A model generated the notes under the pieces. The model saw nothing but the letters and a program-made list of their open reading frames with translations, was not told where the DNA came from and searched no databases. Positions 1 to 9,195 of a stretch of DNA of 64,000 bases are shown one piece after another. The stretch covers positions 1,327,603 through 1,391,602 of the forward strand of contig NW_020653333.1 of the NCBI RefSeq assembly GCF_003589595.1, in the 5' to 3' direction. The position numbers were made by a program, and so were the translations under genes. Position 1 is the first letter of the stretch; the number at the start of each line of letters is the position of its first letter. The stretch comes from Hyposmocoma kahamanoa (taxonomy: Eukaryota > Arthropoda > Insecta > Lepidoptera > Cosmopterigidae).

Positions 1-259
1 TTATAATTTACTTTCTTTGATAATAATCTGATAAATTAACGGATATATATCGACGCTGATTCATAGTTTCGTCTCTTGAATTTTTGACAAACAAAAAATA
101 AAAATGATAACCGGTGACAAAACTATCTTATCTTATTTTTGTAGGTTTTGACTTCTGTCCCACTGAGGACATTTCCGAAACATCGCCACCGTTGACTTTT
201 TTTAAGTTTGATATTTGACAAGTTTATGTGCGTCTCTGATGCAAAGTCTTGACACGTCT
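1..259. other. AT-rich stretch, nothing recognised
   Basis: No repeat shared with the rest of the window, no RNA gene and no protein-like frame is seen up to the A-rich end of the first Rep-A copy. Confidence 0.5.
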
Positions 260-498
260 TTTTTTTAAATAATATCAAGTAACGTAACGAACACGTCGTG
301 CGCCTGATGGTAAGCAACACGCCTGTCCACAACTGTTGCAGTGCCAATCAGAGCTTTACTAGCTGAGGTATAAGTTGACAAATCCCATCTGCCTGTCATT
401 TCACCAGCACCTTTACCTTTCAAAACCGGAACACAGCATTAGCTGACAGTACTACCTTGGCCGAACTCTTTCACAAGGAGCTCTACTGCTACTAAAGT
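260..498 (-). repeat. Rep-A copy, nearly complete
   Basis: Read on the minus strand, this begins at the fixed Rep-A start (AGTAGCAGTAGAGCTCC, at the right end here) and runs to the A-rich 3' tail. The core blocks CCGGTTTTGAAAGGTAAAG, GGTGAAATGACAGGC and CAGGCGTGTTGCTTACC are present. About 50 bp of the middle, including the CAGTGGCAGTGCCCC block, is lost. Rep-A is a non-coding element of about 300 bp with a defined 5' end. It behaves like a SINE or a LINE-derived non-autonomous element, and its class is not proven here. Confidence 0.85.
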
Positions 499-1907
499 CA
501 TTGCTAGCGGTAGCATATCGTTGTTCCAATTAATTTTATAAATAATAAGATAATTATTATCTCAACTTTAAATCTGAATGTTTAAAATCATTCCTTTTTC
601 AAATTAAACGTCTTGCTACGAGTATGCATGGGTAATGATTTATATGAAGAGTATTATCATAATTCAACCTTTTTTTAGCGTTCTGCTAAAAATTTAGTAT
701 TATTATTATTTAGTATTATTAGTAGTAATATTTGTGTAGTACTTTAGTACGCCTAAGGTTTCTTAAATCAATGTGTGACGATGCGACCTCCTCCATCATC
801 ATCCCGCCTTTTTATCGTTTGTTCGCAGCAAGTTTTTTACTATATCACACATGTTTCGTAGTATTTAAGTAGGGAGTGTTTTTTTAATATTGTACCTGTT
901 TTTTTTTTTACTATTTTTATTGTTAGGGTGCGTGTTCACGCTAAGTCGTCGGGTCTATGCAAGAATTCGTGGTGTTTCTACATACGAACTGTGTACAATG
1001 CCTAGGCGACAACGGACAAGAAAAAAATATTGACTACTCCCGACACGACGCGCTCTGCCGCGTTATGTATGGGGCGGGGTAAGGTGCATTGTCAGTAAAA
1101 GAACGTCTATGCGCGTGGACGGGTGTTGCTTATTGGTCAACGTATAGGTACAACAACATATTTCTTCCCACAGTTGGTAGTTAAACGACAGCTACCTGGA
1201 AGAGTCATCATGCACTGACACATTTTACCCTACACATGTTTGTCGGAAAGCATTCGTATCGTGTACATACTCATCATTTTCTTGTCTGCAACAGACACGA
1301 CATGTTTTCGTGTCTAGATCCGACAAAGTTCTTGTCATGTACAAGACTATTCTCATCTTTGCTGTAGTACACACATCGAATTTCTTAGCGTGTACATGCA
1401 TCCTAACAGTCTTTCTTCCTTTCTTCAACATGATTCAATGTAACATTCAACGGGTATTTAACATATATAAGTATAAAAACAGCCTTTGTTTCAAAATTCA
1501 CAAAATCCTTCCTATTCCATACATTATTTACATAAGTAATAAATGAATAATTCATATGCATATTCAGCAAGCAGTACAAAGTCCCTGCTTTGTTTAAATA
1601 AATAGCATTTTTTTTATTGTTCTGTATTATAAGCACGTATTGCATTTCATGGAAACTCCCCAAGTTCACATTATTTTGGTACGAATTTTATAGATGTTTT
1701 CACATTAAGCTTAATAAGGTGCTTTTTGGTATTTGCATTTTAATGTCACCTACATAACTTGGCCCATTTTCATCCGATTAAGCAATAAATAAGGGTTATG
1801 GTGTAAGGCGAAATGGTAACGTGGTTGCGTAGGTTCTGAAGCATGTGAGGTAGACGTGGAAAAAATCATAGCATGATATATGTATAAACATTTGCCTTTT
1901 ACAAAAA
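499..1907. other. Gene-less stretch, short overlapping ORFs only
   Basis: Between 499 and 770 the DNA is AT-rich with TTA runs. From about 920 to 1230 it is less AT-rich and contains a CGCGCTCTGCCGCG string also found near 16.74 kb. ORFs of 68-88 codons on both strands at 1225-1669 overlap one another and resemble no family I know. Confidence 0.45.
775..814 (+). repeat. Short dispersed repeat (Rep-S)
   Basis: A ~40 bp segment, GTGACGATGCGA followed by CATCATCCCGCCTTTTTA, recurs at 46985-47021 on the same strand. No element boundary can be seen around either copy. Confidence 0.5.
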
Positions 1908-2036
1908 GTAGCAGTAGAGCTCCTTGTGAAAGAGTCCGTCCAGGGCAGTACTGCCAACTTACTTATTTCTGCCGCCAAGCAGTAATGTGAGTATTAATCA
2001 CTGCGTTCCGGTTATGAAGGGTAAGGGTCATCGAGC
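1908..2036 (+). repeat. Rep-A 5' part, 3'-truncated
   Basis: Starts at the canonical AGTAGCAGTAGAGCTCC and continues through TTTCTGCCGCCAAGCAGTAA and GAAGGGTAAGG, then similarity stops. The rest of Rep-A is absent, so the copy has lost its 3' half. Confidence 0.85.
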
Positions 2037-2455
2037 ATATAACCAGAAACAGAGACGAAATAAGGGTCATACATTCCTGGTAACTCATCATTGATACATC
2101 ACTTATAAATATCAACTCTCGTTTGCACTGAAATATAGACAGGCCAACTACTGGCCTGTGTGTACGTCTCTGTATATTCCAAAAAATATTCTGTATTTAT
2201 TCTAATAAAGATAATATCTCTAACAGTGGCGTGCTGTTCCATTCGGTGGTGTGGGGACAGCAAAACATCTAATTACAAAAGAAACGGAATCAAATTTCAT
2301 CGTTAATTAAATATTAGATATGTAATTTTGCAATTTTCGTCCATTACAGCAAAAATCAAATTAACTGGTCGATTTGAAGTGAAACAATTGACGACACTCG
2401 TCAATTGTTTCGGATTCGGGCTGGCCAATCGGAGCGCACATTAATATGAAAGGGT
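2037..2455. other. No recognised feature
   Basis: AT-rich spacer. It contains a local palindrome near 2380 (ACAATTGACGACACTCGTCAATTGT) with short arms and no family member elsewhere in the window. Confidence 0.4.
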
Positions 2456-2560
2456 GTTGTTGCAATTACAGGCATATGGGACTTGTCAACTTATGTCTCA
2501 GGATGACGGGCGCAGTGCACCTCGGATCTTTACGATTTAAAGCTTGGCACTGATATTGTC
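2456..2560 (+). repeat. Rep-A internal fragment
   Basis: Shows the central Rep-A blocks ATGGGACTTGTCAACTTATG, TCTCAGGATGACGGGCGCAG and TTTACGATTTAAAGCT. Both ends are missing. Confidence 0.8.
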
Positions 2561-2597
2561 TAATATTTATTTATTATTTGTAAACCTAGATTTAGAC

Positions 2598-2790
2598 AGC
2601 TATAGTGGTCTAATGGTTTAACCTACGGCCTCTCTAGCAGAGGCCGTGGTTTCGAATTGGGGCTCGCACTGCTGTCTTTCTCGGAATTTATATACGAAAT
2701 TATATTACAAATTTACCATAAATTTTTTGATGACCGAAAACATCGCGATGAAATCTGGAGGCAGAAGAAGGTTCTCGGGTTTCTCTCAGA
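2598..2790 (+). mobile_element. tRNA-headed SINE, Rep-C-like 5' half
   Basis: An A-box-like TGGTCTAATGG is followed about 40 bp later by a B-box-like GGTTTCGAATT, then GGGGCTCGCAC. This order matches the heads of the Rep-C copies at 8546-8862 and 31121-31428. Downstream, TACCATAAATTTTTTGATGA and GAAAACATCGCGATGAAA align with their bodies, then similarity fades. I infer a diverged subfamily with intact Pol III-type boxes but no recognisable 3' end. Confidence 0.7.
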
Positions 2791-2937
2791 GAAAAGTTTA
2801 AGGAGACTGTGAAATTTAACATGACTGTGGCCTCACAGTACATTTACTCAAATATTTTGTATGCCCTTACATTAATGTTCCTGAACATATATTAAGATAA
2901 TCATTTCCTAAGTTTAAAACTTATAGCAAAATTAAAC

Positions 2938-3036
2938 TTTTTCCGCATTTAAATCGCATATATTTGTTTTTTCAAACAAACCAACGTTTCGGGCCCTTTA
3001 CAGGTCCCATAGTCACGGTTGACTGAGAGACAAGAC
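2938..3036 (+). repeat. Rep-E single arm
   Basis: Carries TTCCGCATTTAAATCGCATA, TTTTTTCAAACAAACCAACG, TTTCGGGCCCTTTACAGG and TCACGGTTGACTGAGA. These define one arm of the palindromic Rep-E copies at 56065-56290 and 59193-59375. The opposing arm is absent. Confidence 0.8.
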
Positions 3037-3431
3037 TGCAGTACTAATTAATATGTTTTAATTTATTCTAATTTCTATTATAATTAATAATAAATTTACT
3101 TAATAAAATTTATTCAATAAAATAATATGTAAAACGTAATGTAGAGTAAATTGGAACGTTTCTTTGTAAAATTAAAAATACGGTATTTAATTAATAACTT
3201 TTGTAACAATAGTGACATAATATAGTGGTTTGCATTAATATTAGACATAACTAGTCGATGACTGAACCACAACTTTACTACAGCTTTAAAACTTATAACA
3301 AAATTATTTTAATTGAAAAGTCATGTTACAAAATTGAAGACTAGGCGTGTGATAAAGATATGGAAAGCGACATGAATCTAGATTACACGTTAAATATGAT
3401 TCAAAATGTACTCTATAGCATTTAGGTAAGT
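3037..3431. other. AT-rich stretch, nothing recognised
   Basis: Dominated by TAATTAATAATAAATTTA-type sequence. No frame or repeat match is seen. Confidence 0.5.
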
Positions 3432-3500
3432 TCATCTGAAAATCCCTAGAGTTTCTTGCTCGTTCTTCTCAGAGAGGTCAGCATAGTGAACGGGTAGTAG
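3432..3500 (+). repeat. LINE 3' tail fragment (Rep-K)
   Basis: CCCTAGAGTTTCTTGCTCG, TTCTTCTCAGAGAGG and AACGGGTAGTAG match the tail that follows the ORF2 remnant at 4.86-4.98 kb and the copies at 15.96 and 49.02 kb. It is a short 5'-truncated piece. Confidence 0.55.
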
Positions 3501-3554
3501 CTTAAAAAATTACGTGTTCACGTATAACGACCCTACCAACAGAATAAATGATTA

Positions 3555-3697
3555 TTTAACTTTGACAACCGTCGGAAACCGTGTGGAAACCCCATTTAGC
3601 ATGCTCACGAGCGTGGCGGACTATTGCCTAAAATCCTCACCTGAGAGGAGACTCGTGCCCAGCAGTGGCACGTGTAAATGGGTCGATAATGATTATT
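3555..3697 (+). mobile_element. Rep-C SINE, 3' half
   Basis: Contains GTCGGAAACCGTGTGG, ACGAGCGTGGCGGAC, CACCTGAGAGGAGACTCGTG and CCCAGCAGTGGCACGT, then ends TCGATAATGATTAT. These are the 3'-half blocks of Rep-C in the same order as in the 8.5 and 31.1 kb copies. The tRNA-like head is missing. A 70-codon ORF over this stretch (3514-3726) is explained by the repeat. Confidence 0.8.
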
Positions 3698-4127
3698 TAC
3701 AAGTTAAACGCGTAACCCCATCTTAGCGCCATCTAACTAAACTAAGAGCAACTTAGTTGTTCTAAGCGATATACGTGTAAGCAATAATAGCCATCTCTCA
3801 TACTTAGAAAGTTACCCATCGGTGGGAAAATGAAAGTACTCGTCTAGTTTTTGCCGACTAATTATATGAGAGAGAAATAATAACAGCATGTAGACAATAG
3901 ATATACAGTTTCATAATTTTGTGAACTTTATTAGTTTATTTTTAGAGTTGAAAATTGATGTACGTACAATTTTTGAATAGTGAAGGAAAATATCACCGTG
4001 GATCTGATTCAATTTTTAACGTTCTTACAGAAGCGTCACAGTATATTTATGAATATGTACTTTATGGATATAATTTTAAAATGAAACATATTAATTAAGC
4101 TATAACACATTTTAATCGTAATTTTAA
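3698..4127. other. No recognised feature
   Basis: AT-rich sequence without repeats shared elsewhere and without a credible frame. Confidence 0.45.
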
Positions 4128-4210
4128 GCTCTTAGTGGAAATGCAACTGCTATAGAGAAGCGTGTAGCTTACCATCAGACGCAAGACTAGTTCGTCCCAT
4201 CACTTACGGT
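4128..4210 (+). repeat. Rep-A 3'-end fragment
   Basis: AGCGTGTAGCTTACCATCAG and GACTAGTTCGTCCCATCACT are the Rep-A 3' blocks. Everything upstream of the last ~90 bp is missing. Confidence 0.75.
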
Positions 4211-4261
4211 CATTATGAGTATAATAATATCATAAAAAAATTATATTTCCAAAGAACATAG

Positions 4262-4985
4262 GCATATTACACAAGGTCAGGCGGTACTTCACACCTGAAT
4301 AGCTTTTAAATCTGTATGAAGCACAAGTTCGATCGTGTATGGAGTACTGCTGCCACGTTTGGAACGGCTCTGCCCATTACCAGTTAGCTGCCTAGCTTGC
4401 TTGGACTCGGTGGGGCGAAAACCAAAGAGACTTGTTAACAAAATTCTCTTGTGGAATCGAAGCTACAAAATCTCGACAATCGCAGAAAAGTAGCCTGCTT
4501 GTTGGTTTTCTATCGCATACATTTCGGGGAGTGTGTGCAGGAACTTTTCAATTTGGTTCCACCCTCACCGTTCCTCCTTCGGCCGACTAGAAATTCCGGA
4601 ACACTCCATCCTTATGTCGTTGATATACCACCAATTCGCACTAAGCGCTTTGCTTCCTCCTTTCTAATGGGTACAGCAAAGGGATGGAAGACTCTACCGG
4701 CGGCATCTGTGTATCCCGAAAAGTACAATTTGGGTCTATTCAAGCCTTAGAGTGAAAAAAAAAAGAGTAATTTTTTAGGCAAACGCGTACCATCGTCTGT
4801 CACATCGTCGCTTAACAACAGGCGAGATTGTGGCCATACGTGTGTCTATTATTTATAAAAAAAACAACCCCTACAGTGTCTTGCCCACTCTTCTTAGGGG
4901 AGTCTGCCTTATGAATGAGCAGTAGATGTTAATCCATATGACGATTTCAAATGTAATTTTCTTTTGAAATAAAGATGTTTTCAGC
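4262..4985 (+). pseudogene. Jockey/CR1-like LINE: ORF2 C-terminus and 3' tail
   Basis: Two frames together read as the C-terminal part of a non-LTR retrotransposon ORF2. Around 4275-4385 the frame gives RYFTPE-stop-LLNLYEAQV then RSCMEYCCHVWNGSAHYQL. After a shift, 4451-4750 gives VACLLVFYRIHFGECVQEL, TLHPYVVDIPPIRT, FASSFLMGTAKGWKTLP and YNLGLFKPRV. This order is typical of the post-RT region of lepidopteran Jockey/CR1-type elements (family knowledge). The sequence then runs through ~110 bp into a tail (CAACCCCTACAGTGTCTT, GCCTTATGAATGAGCAGTAG) ending GAAATAAAGATG. The same tail recurs alone as Rep-K at 3.43, 15.96 and 49.02 kb. It is a dead copy with an in-frame stop, at least one frameshift and a 5' truncation. 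Confidence 0.85.
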
Positions 4986-5263
4986 TTGAGTTTAAAGTTC
5001 AGAAATGATTCGAATGTATATAAGTTCATGTTTCACTCTGAATATCAGACTGAATTTCAAGTAATTTAATTAAGTGTGTGGTATGGATATCGTCACTTGT
5101 GAAAACCTAGAATGCGATGCAATGAACTGATGATAAAGCATCACTTGTAAACCTCTTGCTTAGATTGTTAAAGTAATGTAGCAACTAAAAGAGGTATAGT
5201 CAACTAATTAAAATACTAATTAGAAACATTATAGAGCGTTTCCACACTACGTCCTATTCGTAT
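4986..5263. other. No recognised feature
   Basis: AT-rich spacer between the LINE tail and MITE Rep-G. Confidence 0.45.
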
Positions 5264-5456
5264 CTGGGGGTCTGACATCCGTCCGAAACAATTACTGTCA
5301 AATGAGTAATATTCGACAAAATTAAAAGACAAGTGTCATGTATGAAGCTTCATTCGCATCACGCGTCTTTTCATTTGGTCAAGTATTCAAGTATTGCTTA
5401 TTTGGCAGTAATTGTTTCGGACGGATGTCGGACGGAGATCGAGAGTAGACCCCCAG
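5264..5456 (+). mobile_element. MITE Rep-G, long terminal inverted repeats
   Basis: Begins CTGGGGGTCT and ends AGACCCCCAG. Inside, CCGTCCGAAACAATTACTG at the left is the inverse of CAGTAATTGTTTCGGACGG at the right. The loop holds CATTCGCATCACGCGTC. The left end lacks ~20 bp present in the second copy (7059-7258). At ~193 bp with no coding capacity, it is a MITE of unassigned superfamily. Confidence 0.85.
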
Positions 5457-5805
5457 TTCCGAATCCGAGAAATGACGGACGGAATGTCGCAACGATCTTT
5501 TCATCACCAGGTGTACAAGCGATATTCGTATATTCCCAGATTTGAATCGAATTTAGTGCACAAGCGACATCCGAAGTGGATCCGAGTTTCCTAGATTTGT
5601 ATAGTCTCGGATTAGGGACGAATACAAATCTATATTTTATACCACATTATAAAAATGTATACCACATTGAAGGATTTTGGGTATGGGAGCCGTGTGACAG
5701 GAAGATTCACTCTATAACGACGACAACATGCAAAGTGTACTGTCAACAACATATCAAGCTATACACTTTTGTTTCAATATCGCTTTTAGTGCAACGGAGC
5801 AAAAT
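5457..5805. other. No recognised feature; ORF of 97 codons considered chance
   Basis: An ORF at 5576-5869 covers this stretch but runs into a Rep-A fragment, shows no domain and has no partner frame. Confidence 0.4.
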
Positions 5806-5807
5806 AG

Positions 5808-5870
5808 AAGCAATAGCGCTCCTTGTGAAAAGGAAGGAAGGAAAGTACTGCTACCTTACCTATTTCTAAC
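5808..5870 (+). repeat. Rep-A 5'-end fragment
   Basis: GCGCTCCTTGTGAAAAGG and AAAGTACTGCTACCTTACCT correspond to the first ~65 bp of Rep-A after its start. Confidence 0.65.
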
Positions 5871-5924
5871 TATGATGCAAAAAGTAGCAACTATAAGACC
5901 CCAAAACCGCACAGACAGTTAGAG

Positions 5925-5972
5925 GAGACCCGTGGCAAGAAGTGGGACATTAATGGGTTGATGATGGTGACA
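5925..5972 (+). mobile_element. Rep-C SINE, 3' terminal scrap
   Basis: AGAGGAGACCCGTGGCAAG, AAGTGGGACATTAATGGG and TTGATGATGGTGA match the last ~50 bp of Rep-C, with its ATG-repeat tail. Confidence 0.65.
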
Positions 5973-6242
5973 AAACTTAGCACTTAAATTTTCCCGACAA
6001 ATTGTCTGATTGTTATAATCAATCTTAACTAAGATGTGCTTAGATCTGAAAATGGTCTGCGGCGGTGTCAGATGGTTTTTCATCCGGCGAATGTGGCATG
6101 GACGGCGTGAATTGTGTTAAAAAAACACTAAAACAAAAGTGGAAAAACTTTCATAGATATCACACAGATGGCGCTATGGCAAAAAGTCGTTAAAAAGTAA
6201 AACAAAGATCTGCAACAAACACATGGAAAAATTCGTGAGGTC
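5973..6242. other. No recognised feature
   Basis: Unique-looking sequence immediately upstream of a tRNA-like head. Confidence 0.4.
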
Positions 6243-6345
6243 GGTTGGTTCGTCTCGTGGCTTAGTGGCTTTGGCATAGCGATTGTCACGGTTTCCTAGG
6301 AGACGTTGGTTCGAATCCAACCGGATGAAACTGACTTTTTGAAGT
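6243..6345 (+). mobile_element. tRNA-derived SINE head or tRNA relic
   Basis: TGGCTTAGTGG fits the tRNA A box (TRGYNNARNGG) exactly, and GGTTCGAATCC fits the B box exactly. The T-arm GTTGG/CCAAC pairs perfectly around TTCGAAT. The 7 bases on each side where an acceptor stem should be do not pair, and the D-to-anticodon part is too long for a clean cloverleaf, so a working tRNA gene is unlikely. T-rich sequence follows, as in a degenerate SINE body. It is unrelated to Rep-B and Rep-C outside the boxes. Confidence 0.65.
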
Positions 6346-6633
6346 GTCTTTGTTTAATGTTTTTTTTTGTTTATTGACCAAAATATAGAAAAAATACTTA
6401 TTTATTAATTGGAAGCTTCGCTCACAAAAGGCCTTCCGGCTTTATCCGCGGCGAAGGAGTTTAGTTAAAACACTAAAACGTTTGTTTAAATCAATATTTT
6501 GTACTCCTTTCGCTGCAACTTGTAATTTACTTGTAATTTACTGTCACTGCGCCCGTTAGTCAGAGACTCACAAAAACACAATACATCCTGTGTTTTCACT
6601 AATAAATGAAATATGAATTTATTATTCTATTTT
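6346..6633. other. No recognised feature
   Basis: Contains a CTTCGC...GCGAAG-type local inversion near 6415-6455 (GAAGCTTCGCTC and GCGGCGAAGGAG). No family match is seen. Confidence 0.35.
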
Positions 6634-6873
6634 AGTAGCAGTAGAGCTCCTTGTGAAAGAGTTCGTCCATAGAAGTATTGCCACTTATTCTGCCGCCAAG
6701 GAGTAGGTAATGTAACCATTATTGCGTTTCGGTTTTGAAGGGTAAGGATGCTGGTGAAATTACAGGGACTTTTGCACTTATATCTCAGGGTGACAGGCGC
6801 AGTGGCAGTGCTACTCAGATATTTGCGAATTAAAGCTCTGAGCGGCACTGCAACTTGTATAGACAGGCGTGTC
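6634..6873 (+). repeat. Rep-A copy lacking its 3' end
   Basis: Starts AGTAGCAGTAGAGCTCCTTG and runs to GACAGGCGTGTCG. The terminal ~60 bp with the A-rich tail is absent, and the sequence passes directly into an RTE-like ORF. The junction suggests that the LINE inserted into, or recombined with, this Rep-A copy. Confidence 0.85.
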
Positions 6874-7390
6874 GGCGTGGAAGATATAGTGACAAAGATA
6901 GAGAAAGGGATGCATAGATGGTTCGGACATGTAGAGAGAATGAATAAAAGAAGAGTGACGAAACAGGTTTACAAGGCAAGTGTGAGCGGGCAAGTTGGTA
7001 TGCGCCGACCAAGGCGAACTTATCATGACCAAATTGAGGCTATCCTAAAGAAGGGCTAGGGGGTCTACTCTCAATCTCCGTCCGACAACCGTCCGAAACA
7101 ATTACTGTCAAATACGCAATACTCGACCTAATGAAAAGACAAGTATCAAGTATGAAGGTTCATTCGCATCACGCGTCTTTTCATTTGGTCAAGTATTGCT
7201 TATTTGGCAGTAATTGTTTCGGACGGATTGCGGACGGAGATCGAGAGTAGATCCCCAGATCAAAAGTACCCTTAACCGACGAGCGTGTAAGAAAGCATTG
7301 ATGCGTGTTGATGAGGCGAAAGATGTGTATCAGGACCATAGCAAGTGGAAGTATATGTATGGTGTAGAATGTATGTATGTATGTATGTAA
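6874..7390 (+). pseudogene. RTE-like LINE ORF C-terminus, split by a MITE
   Basis: From 6874 to 7058 one open frame reads MHRWFGHVERMNKRRVTKQ and later RPRRTYHDQIEAILKKG. After MITE Rep-G (7059-7258), a frame at about 7259-7365 resumes with IKSTLNRRACKKALMRVDEA and DVYQDHSKWKYMYG. W-FGH-ERM followed by GRPRRTY-DQI, LKKG and NRRAC is, from family knowledge, the C-terminal end of RTE-type endonuclease/reverse-transcriptase ORFs common in Lepidoptera. The copy ends in a TGTA microsatellite tail (7367-7390). It has no 5' part and is non-functional. Confidence 0.85.
7059..7258 (+). mobile_element. MITE Rep-G nested in the RTE-like ORF
   Basis: GGGGGTCTACTCTC at the left faces GAGAGTAGATCCCC at the right. 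CTCCGTCCGACAACCGTCCG is inverted as CGGACGGATTGCGGACGGAG. It is ~200 bp and aligns along its length with the copy at 5264-5456. Coding sequence of one LINE flanks it on both sides, so this copy is clearly an insertion. A clean target duplication is not obvious; AG may be duplicated. Confidence 0.9.
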
Positions 7391-7709
7391 CGACGACACG
7401 GCCGCTACAGAATAGACAAATTAATTTACATGAATCTTGTTAACATACGGCCCCGGGGCGCTACTAGGCCACTCTTGCGCAACATGTCTATCATATGACC
7501 GGAGACTGACATGGCGAAACTTGACGCTACTTTGCGTATTATATAATTTATGTACACATAAGCAAATCTACGTCTTTGAACAGGATGCTCTTTTTAACAT
7601 CGTAAATTCTACAACCTTTGGCTCTAACAATGAACTATTGGTATAAGATTGAACGTTAAAGTCAACAGAAAGTGTTGTATTAGGGACAGGCTAACTTTAT
7701 ATTTTAATA
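7391..7709. other. No recognised feature
   Basis: A 69-codon ORF at 7437-7646 has no recognisable features. Confidence 0.4.
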
Positions 7710-8184
7710 ATCACAGTACAAAGTCCTAAAAAACCCACCTCAAAAGTCATAGGTAGCCACTCTTAGAGATGGAATATTTTCTTCAAATGTGAATGACCAT
7801 TTCTGAGGTACCTTTAGTAACAGTAGACTTATAAACCTATTTCCGCCGCCAAGTAGTAATGTCAGCATTACTTTGTTCCGGTTTTGAAGGGTAAGGGTGC
7901 TGGTGAAATTACAGGCACATTGGACACTTATGTCTCAGGGTAAAGGGCGCAGTGGCAGTGCCCTTCAGATTTTTGCGATTTAAAGCTCTGACAGGCGTGT
8001 AGCTTACCATCAGGCGCACGACTTGTTCGTCTCGTCACTTGATGTTATAAAAAAAGAAGAAACACAAATACCCTCTTTCCATCAAAAAAAGAATCATCAA
8101 AATCGGTTCACAAATCGCGTAACAGATATGCAAAAAAACATAGAGACTAATTGAGAACCTCCTGCTTTCTTTGAAGTCAGTTAA
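7710..8184 (+). mobile_element. Rep-D element interrupted by Rep-A
   Basis: The left part (7710-7815) has TCACAGTACAAAGTCCTAAA, CCCACCTCAAAAG and GAGATGGAATATTTTC. The right part (8068-8184) has CTCTTTCCATCAAAAAAAG, AATCATCAAAATCGGTTCAC and GAGAACCTCCTGC, and ends TTTGAAGTCAGTTAA. Removing the Rep-A between them restores the order seen in the intact copies at 30.52 and 55.20 kb. The ends (ACCYACCTCAAAA against TTGAAGTCRGTT) are inverted, which suggests a non-autonomous DNA transposon. Confidence 0.85.
7816..8067 (+). repeat. Rep-A nested in Rep-D
   Basis: Starts AGTAACAGTAG and ends TCTCGTCACTTGATGTTATAAAAAAAG. It has internal deletions near the 5' part and in the CTCTGAGTGGCACTG block. TACCTTT on the left and TACCCTC on the right look like a diverged target duplication of Rep-D sequence (TACTCTCTTTCC in other copies). 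Confidence 0.85.
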
Positions 8185-8296
8185 ATAGTAATAAACAGTA
8201 GAAGTATTATATGAATGTTGTATTATATTATATATACTTAAATATATGGTATATTACATTTTAATATAGCATATGTACAATCAAATGTTTTTTGAT

Positions 8297-8382
8297 TGCA
8301 GTGCCACTCAAGAGCTTAAAATCGCAAAGAAGTCAGGGGCACTGCCACTGCGCCCGTCACCTTGAGATACAAATGTGTATAA
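8297..8382 (-). repeat. Rep-A internal fragment
   Basis: GCAGTGCCACTCAAGAGCTT, AGGGGCACTGCCACTGCGCC and GTCACCTTGAGATA are Rep-A core blocks in reverse orientation. Both ends are missing. Confidence 0.75.
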
Positions 8383-8439
8383 TCTTGGTGCTTTTCAGCC
8401 TTAGAAAACTAGATTACTAGAGTAAAAAAACTGGAACCA

Positions 8440-8545
8440 GTTCAGCAAAGTTCGTTTCCTAAATTGGTCCTACCGGAAATCAAACTCAACGCGGGCTAGT
8501 ATTCCATCCGTATGTTGTGGATATACTCTAGATTCGCACGGAGCA
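8440..8545 (+). pseudogene. Jockey-like ORF2 scrap
   Basis: The frame around 8500-8540 reads FHPYVVDIL-stop-IRTE, matching HPYVVDIPPIRT in the 4.26-4.98 kb LINE and the 13.6 and 21.1 kb copies. It is cut off on the right by a Rep-C copy. Confidence 0.7.
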
Positions 8546-8862
8546 GTACATCATTTCATCATCAACCCATTTGTACGTCCCACTGTTGGACACGAGTTTT
8601 CTCTGAAGCGAGGGTTCAGGCCATAGTCCGCCCCGCGTTGGCCCAATGCGGGTTGGGGACTTTCTCACGTTTTCCTAGGGTTGTGAACCTTTTTCGACGT
8701 GCAAGTTTCATCACGGTGTTTACCTTCACCGAAAAGATCATGAGAAATTTCAAATTTCATTTCGCACATACATACCGAAAAACTCAGAATTCGAGCCCAC
8801 GGCTTCTGTTAAAGAGGCGGCGGCGGTGGTCAAACCATAAGGCTAACACGGCCAAAATAGTC
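8546..8862 (-). mobile_element. Rep-C SINE, near full length
   Basis: On the minus strand: a tRNA-like head (GGCCGTGTTAGCCTTATGG, then GTGGGCTCGAATTC in the B-box position), body blocks TTTTCGGTATGTATG, GAAGGTAAACACCGTGATG and GACGTCGAAAAAGG-like sequence, CCCGCATTGGGCC and GGGACGTACAAATGGG, and a 3' end TTGATGATGAAATGATG. The same order occurs at 31121-31428. It is ~315 bp with a degenerate B box. Confidence 0.85.
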
Positions 8863-9046
8863 TATTTATAAAATAGAATAGAATAGACATATATTGCAAC
8901 GCCATAACATATAGATACAAAAAAAAAACAAAATTCATAACACAGACAAACAAAACAAAATAAAAAGAATTAATAAACAAAATAAAAAATACGATAAGAA
9001 AAAATGACATAAAATACGACAAATCTGACAAAAAGTAAGAAACTAA
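8863..9046. other. A-rich low-complexity stretch
   Basis: AATAGAATAGAATAG followed by A- and AAAT-rich sequence. The 62-codon minus-strand ORF here, mostly F, L, Y and V, reflects base composition. Confidence 0.6.
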
Positions 9047-9195
9047 ATTTGCCGTTCACAAACTAAACCGCGGCTAAGTGACAAATGGTCAAATATCCGT
9101 TTTAAATAGCAAAAGATAGAGCACAAAATTATCTTTTAAAAACAGTTAAAACTAGTTAACGTGTTCAACTTATCGGAACTTACTCTAACAACACA
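9047..9195 (-). mobile_element. Rep-N element, one end and interior
   Basis: TGCCGTTCACAAACTAAACC and GCGGCTAAGTGACAAATGG, then ATAGCAAAAGATAGAGCAC and TTATCGGAACTTACTCTAAC align in reverse with the Rep-N copies at 29187 and 38143. The far terminal repeat is absent. Confidence 0.75.

Noticed and set aside
1225..1669. Small genes in three overlapping frames
   Set aside because: Mutual overlap on both strands without motif, start context or repeat-independent support.
6243..6330. An isolated tRNA gene
   Set aside because: A and B boxes and T-arm fit, but no 7 bp acceptor stem can be formed. Kept only as a SINE head or relic.
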